Part shown: one piece after another, positions 44,610-59,600 of the stretch
Layout: each line of letters opens with the position of its first letter
Numbering within the stretch: the stretch's first letter is position 1
Assembly: GCA_037974335.1 (NCBI GenBank)
Contig: CM075758.1
Location: 20,051,154 to 20,115,153 of the forward strand
Reading direction: 5' to 3'
Length of the DNA: 64,000 nucleotides
Origin: Prionace glauca
Taxonomy: Eukaryota > Chordata > Chondrichthyes > Carcharhiniformes > Carcharhinidae
Program-made: the position numbers and the translations under genes
The notes under the pieces: generated by a model
What the model saw: the letters and a program-made list of their open reading frames with translations, nothing else
Database searches by the model: none
Told to the model about the DNA's origin: nothing

Positions 44610-47600
44610 GCTCTAATATGTCAATAGCTTTGGAAACAAATGAGGAGGGAGTGAAATGATGAACTTGGAGAAAGATTTTCTTTTGGAAAGTGTAAACCTT
44701 TCACTCTTTATTGAAGTATCAAATTTTTGGAGATATCTTTGTGGAAATCCGCAGAAACAGTTCTGGATTTGCTCAAAATGCTTTTCTCGTCAGGTTATGA
44801 AACTTGGAGAAAGATCTGACTTTTGGCAACAGAGACTGACTGGCATTCAGCAACTCTTCGGTAATCTATGTTGTTCTACGCACAATTCTTCGCGCAGTTA
44901 GAGGACGAGGGCAATATCAGATAGTCAGCGGGAATAGCTCATTTGGTTTGAGGAAATAATTGGAATCATATGTGAAATTACTAAAATGCTTATCTCACTG
45001 AGATATGCACTTTGCCGCTATGTTAGAATTTGTGGAGGTTAAGGTTACAATGGTAAAGAGGACAACATTGGAATCAATTTTGGTGTTACTCAACATGCTT
45101 ACCTCATCCTGGTATGACCTTTGCTGCTCTGCCAGCTTTTCAGACTACATGAGTCAATGGATTTGATGTTATATTTACCGCCAAACCTAGATTTAGCCAA
45201 GATGCTGATCTCTTCCAGATATACACTTTGTCGCATTATCAGAGGGTAGGCTGCAAACTGTCAATAGCATTGAGAGAATCTTTGGAAACAAATGAGGAGG
45301 GAGTGAAATGATGAACTTGGTGAAAGATTTTCTTTTGGAAAGTGAAAACTTTTCACTCTTCACTGAAATATCAAATTTTTGGAGATATCTTTGTGGAAAT
45401 CGTCTGAAACAGTTCTGGATTTGCTCAAAATACTTTTCTCATCAGGTTATGTAACTTGGCGTAAGATCTGACTTTTGGCAACAGAGACTGACTGGCATTC
45501 AGCAACTCTTCGGTAATCTATGTTGTTCTACGCACAATTCTTCGCGCAGTTAGAGGACGAGGGCAATATCAGATAGCCAGCGGGAATAGCTCATTTGGTT
45601 TGAGGAAATAATTGGAATCATATGTGAAATTACTAAAATGCTTATCTCACTGAGATATGCACTTTGCCGCTATGTTAGAATTTGTGGAGGTTAAGGTTAC
45701 AATGGTAAAGAGGACAACATTGGAATCAATTTTGGTTTCACTCAACATGCTTACCTCATCCAGATGCTGCTCTGCCAGCTTTTCAGACTACATGAGTCAG
45801 TGGATATGATGTTATATTTACAGCCAAACCTGGACTTACTCACAATGCTGATCTCTTCGAGATATGCACGTTGCCGCAATTTCAGAGTTTTGGCTGTAAA
45901 GTGTCAATAGCATTGAGAGAATCTTTGGAAACAAATGAGGAAGGACTGAAATGATAAACTTGGTGAAAGAGTTTCTTCTGGAAAGGGAAAACTTTTCACT
46001 CTTCACTGAAATATCAAATTTTTGGAGATATCTTTGTGGAAATCGTCAGAAACAGTCCTGGATTTGATCAAAATGCTTTTCTCATCTAGTTATGAAAGTT
46101 GGCGAAAGATCTGACTTTTGGCAAAAGAGACTGACTGGCATTCAGCAACTCTTTGGGAACCTCTGTTGTTCTACCCACGATTCTTCGCGCAGTCTGAGAT
46201 TGAGTGCAGCATCAGATTGTGAGCGGGAACAGCTCATTTGGTTTGAGGAAATAATTGGAATCATATGTGAAATTACTAAAATGCTTATCTCACTGAGATA
46301 TGCACTTTGCCGCTATGTTAGAATTTGTGGAGGTTAAGGTTACAATGGTAAAGAGGACAACATTGGAATCAATTTTGGTTTCACTCAACATGCTTACCTC
46401 ATCCAGGTATGAACTTTGCTGCTCTGCCAGCTTTTCAGACTACATGAGTCAGTGGATTTGATGTTACATTTACCGCCAAAACTAGATTTACTCAAAATGC
46501 TGATCTCCGAGATATTGCACGTTGCCGCATTTTCAGAGTTTTGGCTGTAAAGTGTCAATAGCATTGAGAGAATCTTTGGAAACAAATGAGGAAGGACTGA
46601 AATGATGAACTTGGTGAAAGAGTTTCTTTTGGAAAGTGAAAGCCTTTCACTCTTCACTGAAATATCAAATGTTTGGAGATATCTTTGTGGAAATCGTCAG
46701 AAACAGTCCTGGATTTTATCAAAATGCTTTTCTCATCCGGTTATGGAACTTGGCGAAAGATCTGACTTTTGGCAAGAGAGACTGACTGGCATTCGGCAAG
46801 TCTTCGGTAATCTTGTTCTATACACAATTCGTCGCGCAGTCTGAGAATGAGTGAAATATCAGATTGTAAGCGGGAACAGCTCATTTGGTTTGAGGAAATA
46901 ATTGGAATCAAATGTGGGATGACTAAAATGCTCATCTCACCGAGATATGCACTTTGCCGCAAAATTAGAATTTGTGGAGTTTCATGTTACAATGGGAGAG
47001 GATAACATTGGAAACAATTCTGGTGTTACTCAACATGCTTTGTTGAGAATCTTTGGAAACAAATGAGGAAGGACTGAAATGATGAACTTGGTGAAAGAGT
47101 TTCTTTCGGAAAGTGAAAACTTTTCACTCTTCACTCAAATATCAAAGCTTTGGAGATATCTTTGTGGGAATCGTCAGAAACAGTTCTGGATTTGATGAAA
47201 ATGCTTTTCTCATCAGGTTATGGAACCTGGCGAAAGATCTGACTTTTGGCAAGAGAGACTGACTGGCATTCAGGAACTCTTCTGTAATCTATCTTGTTCT
47301 ACCCACAGTTCTTCGCGCAGTCAGAGAATGAGTGCAACATCAGATTGTGAGCGGGAACAGCTCATTTGGTTTGAGGAAATAATTGGAATCATATGTGAAA
47401 TTACTAAAATGCTTATTTCACTGAGATATGCACTTTGCCGCTATGTTAGAATTTGTGGAGGTTATGGTTACAATGGTAAAGAGGACAACATTGGAATCAA
47501 TTTTGGTTTCACTCAACATGCTTACCTCATCCAGATATTCACTTTGCTGCTCTGCCAGCTTTTCAGACTACATGAGTCAGTGGATATGATGTTATATTTA

Positions 47601-50600
47601 CAGCCAAACCTGGACTTACTCAGAATGCTGATCTCTTCGAGATATGCATGTTGCCGCATTTTCAGAGTTTTGGCTGTAAAGTGTCAATAGCATTGAGAGA
47701 ATCTTTGGAAACAAATGAGGAAGGACTGAAATGATAAACTTGGTGAAAGAGTGTCTTTTGGAAAGTGAAAACTTTTCACTCTTCACTGAAATATCAAATT
47801 TCTGGAGATATCTTTGTGGAAATCTTCAGAAACAGTTCTGGATTTGATCAACATGCTTTTCTCATCAGGTTATGGAACCTGGCGAAAGATATGATTTTTG
47901 GCAACAGAGACTGACTGGTATTCAGCAACTCTTTGGTAATCTATGTTGTTCTGCCCACAATTCTTCGCCGAGTTAGTGGATGAGGGCAATATCAGATTGT
48001 CAGCGGGAACAGCTCATTTGGTTTGAGGAAATAATTGGAAGCAAATGTGCGATGACTAAAATGCTTATCTCACCGAGATATGCACTTTGCAGCAGAATTA
48101 GAATTTGTGGAGTTTCATGTTACAATGGGAGAGGATAACATTGGAAACAACTCTGGTGTTACTCAACATGATTACTTCATCCAGATATACACTTTGCTGC
48201 TCTGTCAGCTTTTCAGCCTACATGAGTCACTCGATTTGATGTTATATTTACAGCCAAACTTAGATTTACTCAAAATGCTGATCTCCGAGATATTGCACGT
48301 TGCCGCATTTTCAGAGTTTTGGCTGTAAAGTGTCAATAGCATTGAGAGAATCTTTGGAAACAAATGAGGAAGGACTGAAATGATGAACTTGGTGAAAGAG
48401 TTTCTTTTGGAAAGTGAAAGCCTTTCACTCTTCACTGAAATATCAAATGTTTGGAGATATCTGTGTGGAAATCGTCAGAAACAGTCCTGGATTTTATCAA
48501 AATGCTTTTCTCATCAGGTTATGGAACTTGGCGAAAGATCTGACTTTTGGCAAGAGAGACTGACTGGCATTCGGCAAGTCTTCGGTAATCTTGTTCTATC
48601 CACAATTCTTCGCGCAGTCTGAGAATGAGTGAAATATCAGATTGTAAGCGGGAACAGCTCATTTGGTTTGAGGAAATAATTGGAATCATATGTGAAATTA
48701 CTAAAATGCTTACCTCACTGAGACATGCACTTTGCCGCTATGTTAGAATTTGTGGAGGTTAAGGTTGCAATGGTAAAGAGGAAAACATTGGAATCAATTT
48801 TGGTGTTACTCAACATGCTTACCTCATCCAGATATTCACTTTGCTGCTCTGCCAGCTTTTCAGACTACATGAGTCAATGGATTTGATGTTATATTTACAG
48901 CCAAACCTAGATTTAGCCAAGATGCTGATCTCTTCCAGATATGCACTTGTCGCATTATCAGACGTTTGGCTGCAAACTGTGAACAGCATTGAGAGAATCT
49001 TTGGAAACAAATGAGGAGGGAGTGAAATGATGAATTCGGTGAAAGATTTACTTTTGCAATGTGAAAACTTTTCACTCTTTACTGAAATATCAAATGTTTG
49101 GAGATATCTTTGTGGAAATCGTCAGAAACAGTTCTGGATTTGCTCAAAATGCTTTTCTCATCTAGTTATGAAACTTGGCGAAAGATCTGACTTTTGGCAA
49201 CAGAGACTGACTGGCATTCAGCAACCCTTTGGAAATCTATGTTGTTCTACCCACAATTCTTCAAGCAGTTAGAGGATGAGGGCAATATCAGATAGTAAGC
49301 GGCAATAGCTCATTTGGTTTGAGGAAATAATTGGAATCAAATGTGGGATGACTAAAATGCTTATTTCACCGAGATATGCACTTTGCCGCAAAATTAGAAT
49401 TTGTGGAGTTTCATGTTACAATGGGAGAGGATAACATTGGAAACAATTCTGGTGTTACTCAACATGCTTTGTTGAGAATCTTTGGAAACAAATGAGGAAG
49501 GACTGAAATGATGAACTTGGTGAAAGAGTTTCTTTCGGAAAGTGAAAACTTTTCACTCTTCACTGAAATATCAAAGCTTTGGAGATATCTTTGTGGGAAT
49601 CGTCAGAAACAGTTCTGGATTTGATGAAAATGCTTTTCTCATCAGGTTATGGAACCTGGCGAAAGATCTGACTTTTGGCAAGAGAGACTGACTGGCATTC
49701 AGGAACTCTTCTGTAATCTATCTTGTTCTACCCACAGTTCTTCGCGCAGTCAGAGAATGAGTGCAACATCAGATTGTGAGCGGGAACAGCTCATTTGGTT
49801 TGAGGAAATAATTGGAATCATATGTGAAATTACTAAAATGCTTATTTCACTGAGATATGCACTTTGCCGCTATGTTAGAATTTGTGGAGGTTATGGTTAC
49901 AATGGTAAAGAGGACAACATTGGAATCAATTTTGGTTTCACTCAACATGCTTACCTCATCCAGATATTCACTTTGCTGCTCTGCCAGCTTTTCAGACTAC
50001 ATGAGTCAGTGGATATGATGTTATATTTACAGCCAAACCTGGACTCAGAATGCTGATCTCTTCGAGATATGCACGTTGCCGCATTTTCAGAGTTTTGGCT
50101 CTAAAGTGTCAATAGCATTGAGAGAATCTTTGGAAACAAATGAGGAAGGACTGAAATGATAAACTTGGTGAAAGAGTGTCTTTTGGAAAGTGAAAACTTT
50201 TCACTCTTCACTGAAATATCAAATTTCTGGAGATATCTTTGTGGAAATCTTCAGAAACAGTTCTGGATTTGATCAACATGCTTTTCTCATCAGGTTATGG
50301 AACCTGGCGAAAGATATGATTTTTGGCAACAGAGACTGACTGGTATTCAGCAACTCTTTGGTAATCTATGTTGTTCTGCCCACAATTCTTCGCCGAGTTA
50401 GTGGATGAGGGCAATATCAGATTGTCAGCGGGAACAGCTCATTTGGTTTGAGGAAATAATTGGAAGCAAATGTGCGATGACTAAAATGCTTATCTCACCG
50501 AGATATGCACTTTGCAGCAGAATTAGAATTTGTGGAGTTTCATGTTACAATGGGAGAGGATAACATTGGAAACAACTCTGGTGCAACATGCTTACTTCAT

Positions 50601-53600
50601 CCAGATATGCACTTTGCTGCTCTGTCAGCTTTTCAGCCTACATGAGTCACTCGATTTGATGTTATATTTACAGCCAAACTTAGATTTACTCAAAATGCTG
50701 ATCTCCGAGATATTGCACGTTGCCGCATTTTCAGAGTTTTGCCTGTAAAGTGTCAATAGCATTGAGAGAATCTTTGGAAACAAATGAGGAAGGACTGAAA
50801 TGATGAACTTGGTGAAAGAGTTTCTTTTGGAAAGTGAAAGCCTTTCACTCTTCACTGAAATATCAAATGTTTGGAGATATCTTTGTGGAAATCGTCAGAA
50901 ACAGTCCTGGATTTTATCAAAATGCTTTTCTCATCAGGTTATGGAACTTGGCGAAAGATCTGACTTTTGGCAAGAGAGACTGACTGGCATTCGGCAAGTC
51001 TTCGGTAATCTATCTTGTTCTATCCACAATTCTTCGCGCAGTCTGAGAATGAGTGAAATATCAGATTGTGAGCGGGAACAGCTCATTTGGTTTGAGGAAA
51101 TAATTGGAATCATATGTGAAATTACTAAAATGCTTATCTCACTGAGATATGCACTTTGCCGCTATGTTAGAATTTGTGGAGGTTAAGGTTACAATGGTAA
51201 AGAGGACAACATTGGAATCAATTTTGGTGTTACTCAACATGCTTACCTCATCCAGATATTCACTTTGCTGCTCTGCCAGCTTTTCAGACTACATGAGTCA
51301 ATGGATTTGATGTTATATTTACAGCCAAACCTAGATTTAGCCAAGATGCTGATCTCTTCCAGATATGCACTTTGTCGCATTATCAGACGTTTGGCTGCAA
51401 ACTGTGAATAGCATTGAGAGAATCTTTGGAAACAAAATGAGGAGGGAGTGAAATGATGAATTCGGTGAAAGATTTACTTTTGCAATGTGAAAACTTTTCA
51501 CTCTTTACTGAAATATCAAATTTTTGGAGATATCTTTGTGGAAATCGTCAGAAACAGTTCTGGATTTGCTCAAAATGCTTTTCTCATCTAGTTATGAAAC
51601 TTGGCGAAAGATCAGACTTTTGGCAACAGAGACTGACTGGCATTCAGCAACCCTTTGGAAATCTATGTTGTTCTACCCACAATTCTTCAAGCAGTTAGAG
51701 GATGAGGGCAATATCAGATAGTAAGCGGGAATAGCTCATTTGGTTTGAGGAAATAATTGGAATCAAATGTGGGATGACTAAAATGCTCATCTCACCGAGA
51801 TATGCACTTTGCCGCAAAATTAGAATTTGTGGAGTTTCATGTTACAATGGGAGAGGATAACATTGGAAACAATTCTGGTGTTACTCAACATGCTTTATTG
51901 AGAATCTTTGGAAACAAATGAGGAAGGACTGAATTTGGTGAAAGAGTTTCTTTCGGAAAGTGAAAACTTTTCAGTCTTCACTGAAATATCAAAGTTTTGG
52001 AGATATCTTTGTGGGAATCGTCAGAAACAGTTCTGGATTTGATCAAAGTGCTTTTCTCATCAGGTTATGGAACCTGGCGAAAGATCTGACTTTTGGCAAG
52101 AGAGACTGACTGGCATTCAGGAACTCTTCTGTAATCTATCTTGTTCTCCCCACAGTTCTTCGCGCAGTCAGAGAATGAGTGAAATATCAGATTGTGAGGG
52201 GGAACAGATCGTTTGGTTTGAGGAAATGATTGGAATCATATGTGAAATTACTAATATGCTTATCTCACTGAGATATGCACTTTGCCGCTATGTTAGAATT
52301 TGTGGAGGTTAAGGTTACAATGGTAAAGAGGACAACATTGGAATCAATTTTGTTCTCACTCAACATGCTTACCTCATCCAGATATGCACTTTGCTTTTCT
52401 GCCAGCTTTTCAGACTACATGAGTCAGTGGATTTGATGTTACATTTACCGCCAAAACTAGATTTACTCAAAATGCTGATCTCCGAGATATTGCACGTTGC
52501 CGCATTTTCAGAGTTTTGGCTGTAAAGTGTCAATAGCATTGAGAGAATCTTTGGAAACAAATGAGGAAGGACTGAAATGATGAACTTGGTGAAAGAGTTT
52601 CTTTTGGAAAGTGAAAGCCTTTCACTCTTCACTGAAATATCAAATGTTTGGAGATATCTTTGTGGAAATCGTCAGAAACAGTCCTGGATTTTATCAAAAT
52701 GCTTTTCTCATCCGGTTATGGAACTTGGCGAAAGATCTGACTTTTGGCAAGAGAGACTGACTGGCATTCGGCAACTCTTCGGTAATCTACCTTGTTCTAT
52801 CCACAATTCTTCGCGCAGTCTGAGAATGAGTGAAATATCAGATTGTGAGCGGGAACAGCTCATTTGGTTTGAGGAAATAATTGGAATCATATGTGAAATT
52901 ACTAAAATGCTTATCTCACTGAGATATGCACTTTGCCGCTATGTTAGAATTTGTGGAGGTTAAGGTTACAATGGTAAAGAGGAAAACATTGGAATCAATT
53001 TTGGTGTTACTCAACATGCTTACCTCATCCAGCTATGAACTTTGCTGCTCTGCCAGCTTTTCAGACTACATGAGTCAATGGATTTGATGTTATATTTACA
53101 GCCAAACCTAGATTTAGCCAAGATGCTGATCTCTTCCAGATATGCACTTTGTCGCATTATCAGACGTTTGGCTGCAAACTGTGAATAGCATTGAGAGAAT
53201 CTTTGGAAACAAATGAGGAGGGAGTGAAATGATGAATTCGGTGAAAGATTTACTTTTGCAATGTGAAAACTTTTCACTCTTTACTGAAATATCAAATTGT
53301 TGGAGATATCTTTGTGGAAATCGTCAGAAACAGGTCTGGATTTGCTCAAAATGCTTTTCTCATCTAGTTATGAAACTTGGCGAAAGATCTGACTTTTGGC
53401 AACAGAGACTGACTGGCATTCAGGAACTCTTCTGTAATCTATCTTGTTCTACCCACAGTTCTTCGCGCAGTCAGAGAATGAGTGCAACATCAGATTGTGA
53501 GCGGGAACAGCTCATTTGGTTTGAGGAAATAATTGGAATCATATGTGAAATTACTAAAATGCTTATTTCACTGAGATATGCACTTTGCCGCTATGTTAGA

Positions 53601-56600
53601 ATTTGTGGAGGTTATGGTTACAATGGTAAAGAGGACAACATTGGAATCAATTTTGGTTTCACTCAACATGCTTACCTCATCCAGATATTCACTTTGCTGC
53701 TCTGCCAGCTTTTCAGACTACATGAGTCAGTGGATATGATGTTATATTTACAGCCAAACCTGGACTTACTCAGAATGCTGATCTCTTCGAGATATGCACG
53801 TTGCCGCATTTTCAGAGTTTTGGCTCTAAAGTGTCAATAGCATTGAGAGAATCTTTGGAAACGGATGAGGAAGGACTGAAATGATAAACTTGGTGAAAGA
53901 GTTTCTTTTGGAAAGTGAAAACTTTTCACTCTTCACTGAAATATCAAATTTCTGGAGATATCTTTGTGGAAATCTTCAGAAACAGTTCTGGATTTGATCA
54001 ACCTGCTTTTCTCATCAGGTTATGGAACCTGGCGAAAGATATGATTTTTGGCAACAGAGACTGACTGGTATTCAGCAACTCTTTGGTAATCTATGTTGTT
54101 CTACCCACAATTCTTCGCCGAGTTAGTGGATGAGGGCAATATCAGATTGTCAGCGGGAACAGCTCATTTGGTTTGAGGAAATAATTGGAAGCAAATGTGG
54201 GATGACTAAAATGCTTATCTCACCGAGATATGCACTTTGCAGCAGAATTAGAATTTGTGGAGTTTCATGTTACAATGGGAGAGGATAACATTGGAAACAA
54301 CTCTGGTGTTACTCAACATGCTTACTTCATCCAGATATGCACTTTGCTGCTCTGTCAGCTTTTCAGCCTACATGAGTCACTCGATTTGATGTTATATTTA
54401 CAGCCAAACTTAGATTTACTCAAAATGCTGATCTCCGAGATATTGCACGTTGCCGCATTTTCAGAGTTTTGGCTGTAAAGTGTCAATAGCATTGAGAGAA
54501 TCTTTGGAAACAAATGAGGAAGGACTGAAATGATGAACTTGGTGAAAGAGTTTCTTTTGGAAAGTGAAAGCCTTTCACTCTTCACTGAAATATCAAATGT
54601 TTGGAGATATCTTTGTGGAAATCCAGAAACAGTCCTGGATTTTATCAAAATGCTTTTCTCATCAGGGTATGGAACCTGGCGAAAGATCTGACTTTTGGCA
54701 AGAGAGACTGACTGGCATTCGGCAAGTCTTCGGTAATCTTGTTCTATCCACAATTCTTCGCGCAGTCTGAGAATGAGTGAAATATCAGATTGTAAGCGGG
54801 AACAGCTCATTTGGTTTGAGGAAATGATTGGAATCATATGTGAAATTACTAAAATGCTTACCTCACTGAGACATGCACTTTGCCGCTATGTTAGAATTTG
54901 TGGAGGTTAAGGTTGCAATGGTAAAGAGGAAAACATTGGAATCAATTTTGGTGTTACTCAACATGCTTACCTCATCCAGGTATTCACTTTGCTGCTCTGC
55001 CAGCTTTTCAGACTACATGAGTCAATGGATTTGATGTTATATTTGCAGCCAAACCTAGATTTAGCCAAGATGCTGATCTCTTCCAGATATGCACTTTGTC
55101 GCATTATCAGACGTTTGGCTGCAAACTGTGAACAGCATTGAGAGAATCTTTGGAAACAAATGAGGAGGGAGTGAAATGATGAATTCGGTGAAAGATTTAC
55201 TTTTGCAATGTGAAAACTTTTCACTCTTTACTGAAATATCAAATTGTTGGAGATATCTTTGTGGAAATCGTCAGAAACAGTTCTGGATTTGCTCAAAATG
55301 CTTTTCTCATCTAGTTATGAAACTTGGCGAAAGATCTGACTTTTGGCAACAGAGACTGACTGGCATTCAGCAACCCTTTGGAAATCTATGTTGTTCTACC
55401 CACAATTCTTCAAGCAGTTAGAGGATGAGGGCAATATCAGATAGTAAGCGGGAATAGCTCATTTGCTTTGAGGAAATAATTGGAATCAAATGTGGGATGA
55501 CTAAAATGCTCATCTCACCGAGATATGCACTTTGCCGCAAAATTAGAATTTGTGGAGTTCCATGTTACAATGGGAGAGGATAACATTGGAAACAATTCTG
55601 GTGTTACTCAACATGCTTTATTGAGAATCTTTGGAAACAAATGAGGAAGGACTGAATTTGGTGAAAGAGTTTGTTTCGGAAAGTGAAAACTTTTCACTCT
55701 TCACTGAAATATCAAAGTTTTGGAGATATCTTTGTGGGAATCGTCAGAAACAGTTCTGGATTTGATCAAAATGCTTTTCTCATCAGGTTATGGAACCTGG
55801 CGAAAGATCTGACTTTTGGCAAGAGAGACTGACTGGGATTCAGGAACTCTTCTGTAATCTATCTTGTTCTACCCACAGTTCTTCGCGCAGTCAGAGAATG
55901 AGTGAAATATCAGATTGTGAGCGGGAACAGATCGTTTGGTTTGAGGAAATGATTGGAATCATATGTGAAATTACTAATATGCTTATCTCACTGAGATATG
56001 CACTTTGCCGCTATGTTAGAATGTGTGGAGGTTAAAGTTACAATGGTAAAGAGGACAACATTGGAATCAATTTTGTTGTCACTCAACATGCTTACCTGAT
56101 CCAGATATGCACTTTGCTTTTCTGCCAGCTTTTCAGACTACATGAGTCAGTGGATTTGATGTTACATTTACCGCCAAAACTAGATTTACTCAAAATGCTG
56201 ATCTCCGAGATATTGCACGTTGCCGCATTTTCAGAGTTTTGGCTGTAAAGTGTCAATAGCATTGAGAGAATCTTTGGAAACAAATGAGGAAGGACTGAAA
56301 TGATGAACTTGGTGAAAGAGATTCTTTTGGAAAGTGAAAGCCTTTCACTCTTCACGGAAATATCAAATGTTTGGAGATATCTTTGTGGAAATCGTCAGAA
56401 ACAGTCCTGGATTTTATCAAAATGCTTTTCTCATCCGGTTATGGAACTTGGCGAAAGATCTGACTTTTGGTAAGCGAGACTGACTGGCATTCGGCAACTC
56501 TTCGGTAATCTATCTTGTTCTATCCACAATTCTTCGCGCAGTCTGAGAATGAGTGAAATATCAGATTGTGAGCGGGAACAGCTCATTTGCTTTGAGGAAA

Positions 56601-59600
56601 TAATTGGAATCAAATGTGGGATGACTAAAATGCTTATCTCACTGAGATATGCACTTTGCCGCTATGTTAGAATTTGTGGAGGTTAAGGTTACAATGGTAA
56701 AGAGGAAAACATTGGAATCAATTTTGGTGTTACTCAACATGCTTACCTCATCCAGGTATGAACTTTGCTGCTCTGCCAGCTTTTCAGACTACATGAGTCA
56801 AAGGATTTGATGTTATATTTACAGCCAAACCTAGATTTAGCCAAGATGCTGATCTCTTTCAGATATGCACTTTGTCGCATTATCAGACGTTTGGCTGCAA
56901 ACTGTGAATAGCATTGAGAGAATCTTTGGAAACAAATGAGGAGGGAGTGAAATGATGAATTCGGTGAAAGATTTACTTTTGCAATGTGAAAACTTTTCAC
57001 TCTTTACTGAAATATCAAATTGTTGGAGATATCTTTGTGGAAATCGTCAGAATCAGGTCTGGATTTGCTTATCTCACTGAGATATGCACTTTGCCGCTAT
57101 GTTAGAATTTGTGGAGGTTAAGGTTACAATGGTAAACATTGGAATCAATTTTGGTGTTACTCAACATGCTTATCTCATCCAGGTATGAACTTTGCTGCTC
57201 TGCCAGCTTTTCAGACTACATGAGTCAAAGGATTTGATGTTATATTTACAGCCAAACCTAGATTTAGCCAAGATGCTGATCTCTTTCAGATATGCACTTT
57301 GTCGCATTATCAGACGTTTGGCTGCAAACTGTGAATAGCATTGAGAGAATCTTTGGAAACAAATGAGGAGGGAGTGAAATGATGAATTCGGTGAAAGATT
57401 TACTTTTGCAATGTGAAAACTTTTCACTCTTTACTGAAATATCAAATTGTTGGAGATATCTTTGTGGAAATCGTCAGAATCAGGTCTGGATTTGCTCAAA
57501 ATGCTTTTCTCATCTAGTTATGAAACTTGGCGAAAGATCTGACTTTTGGCAACAGAGACTGACTGGCATTCAGCAACCCTTTGGAAATCTATGTTGTTCT
57601 ACCCACAATTCTTCAAGCAGTTAGAGGATGAGGGCAATACCAGATAGTAAGCGGGAATAGCTCAATTGGTTTGAGGAAATAATTGGAATCAAATGTGGGA
57701 TGACTAAAATGCTCATCTCACCGAGATATGCAGTTTGCCGCAAAATTAGAATTTGTGGAGTTTCATGTTACAATGGGAGAGGATAACATTGGAAACAATT
57801 CTGGTGTTACTCAACATGCTTTGTTGAGAATCTTTGGAAACAAATGAGGAAGGACTGAAATGATGAACTTGGTGAAAGAGTTTCTTTCGGAAAGTGAAAA
57901 CTTTTCACTCTTCACTGAAATATCAAAGCTTTGGAGATATCTTTGTGGGATTCGTCAGAAACAGTTCTGGATTTGATGAAAATGCTTTTCTCATCAGGTT
58001 ATGGAACCTGGCGAAAGATCTGACTTTTGGCAAGAGAGACTGACTGGCATTCAGGAACTCTTCTGTAATCTATCTTGTTCCACCCACAGTTCTTCGCGCA
58101 GTCAGAGAATGAGTTCAACATCAGATTGTGTGCGGGAACAGCTCATTTGGTTTGAGGAAATGATTGGAATCATATGTGAAATTACTAATATGCTTATCTC
58201 ACTGAGATATGCACTTTGCCGCTATGTTAGAATTTGTGGAGGTTATGGTTACAATGGTAAAGAGGACAACATTGGAATCAATTTTGGTTTCACTCAACAT
58301 GCTTACCTCATCCAGATATGCACTTTGCTGCTCTGCCAGCTTTTCAGACTACATGAGTCAGTGGATATGATGTTATATTTACAGCCAAACCTGGACTTAC
58401 TCAGAATGCTGATCTCTTCGAGATATTGCACGTTGCCGCATTTTCAGAGTTTTGGCTGTAAAGAGTCAATAGCATTGAGAGAATCTTTGGAAACAAATGA
58501 GGAAGGACTGAAATGATAAACTTGGTGAAAGAGTGTCTTTTGGAAAGTGAAAACTTTTCACTCTTCACTGAAATATCAAATTTCTGGAGATATCTTTGTG
58601 GAAATCTTCAGAAACAGTTCTGGATTTGATCAACATGCTTTTCTCATCAGGTTATGGAACCTGGCGAAAGATATGATTTTTGGCAACAGAGACTGAGTGG
58701 TATTCAGCAACTCTTTGGCAATCTATGTTGTTCTACCCACAATTCTTCGCCGAGTTAGTGGATGAGGGCAATATCAGATGGTCAGCGGGAACAGCTCATT
58801 TGGTTTGAGGAAATAATTGGAAGCAAATGTGCGATGACTAAAATGCTTATCTCACCGAGATATGCACTTTGCAGCAGAATTAGAATTTGTGGAGTTTCAT
58901 GTTACAATGGGAGAGGATAACATTGGAAACAACTCTGGTGTTACTCAACATGCTTACTTCATCCAGATATGCACTTTGCTGCTCTGTCAGCTTTTCAGCC
59001 TACATGAGTCACTCGATTTGATGTTATATTTACAGCCAAACTTAGATTTACTCAAAATGCTGATCTCCGAGATATTGCACGTTGCCGCATTTTAAGAGTT
59101 TTGGCTGTAAAGTGTCAATAGCATTGAGAGAATCTTTGGAAACAAATGAGGAAGGACTGAAATGATGAACTTGGTGAAAGAGTTTCTTTTGGAAAGTGAA
59201 AGCCTTTCACTCTTCACTGAAATATCAAATGTTTGGAGATATCTTTGTGGAAATCGTCAGAAACAGTCCTGGATTTTATCAAAATGTTTTCTCATCCGGT
59301 TATGGAACTTTGCGAAAGATCTGACTTTTGGCAAGAGAGACTGACTGGCATTCGGCAACTCTTCGGTAATCTATCTTGTTCTATCCACAATTCTTCGCGC
59401 AGTCTGAGAATGAGTGAAATGTCAGATTGTGAGCGGGAACAGCTCATTTGGTTTGAGGAAATAATTGGAATCATATGTGAAATTACTAATATGCTTATCT
59501 CACTGAGATATGCACTTTGCCGCTATGTTAGAATTTGTGGAGGTTAAGGTTACAATGGTAAAGAGGAAAACATTGGAATCAATTTTGGTGTTACTCAACA

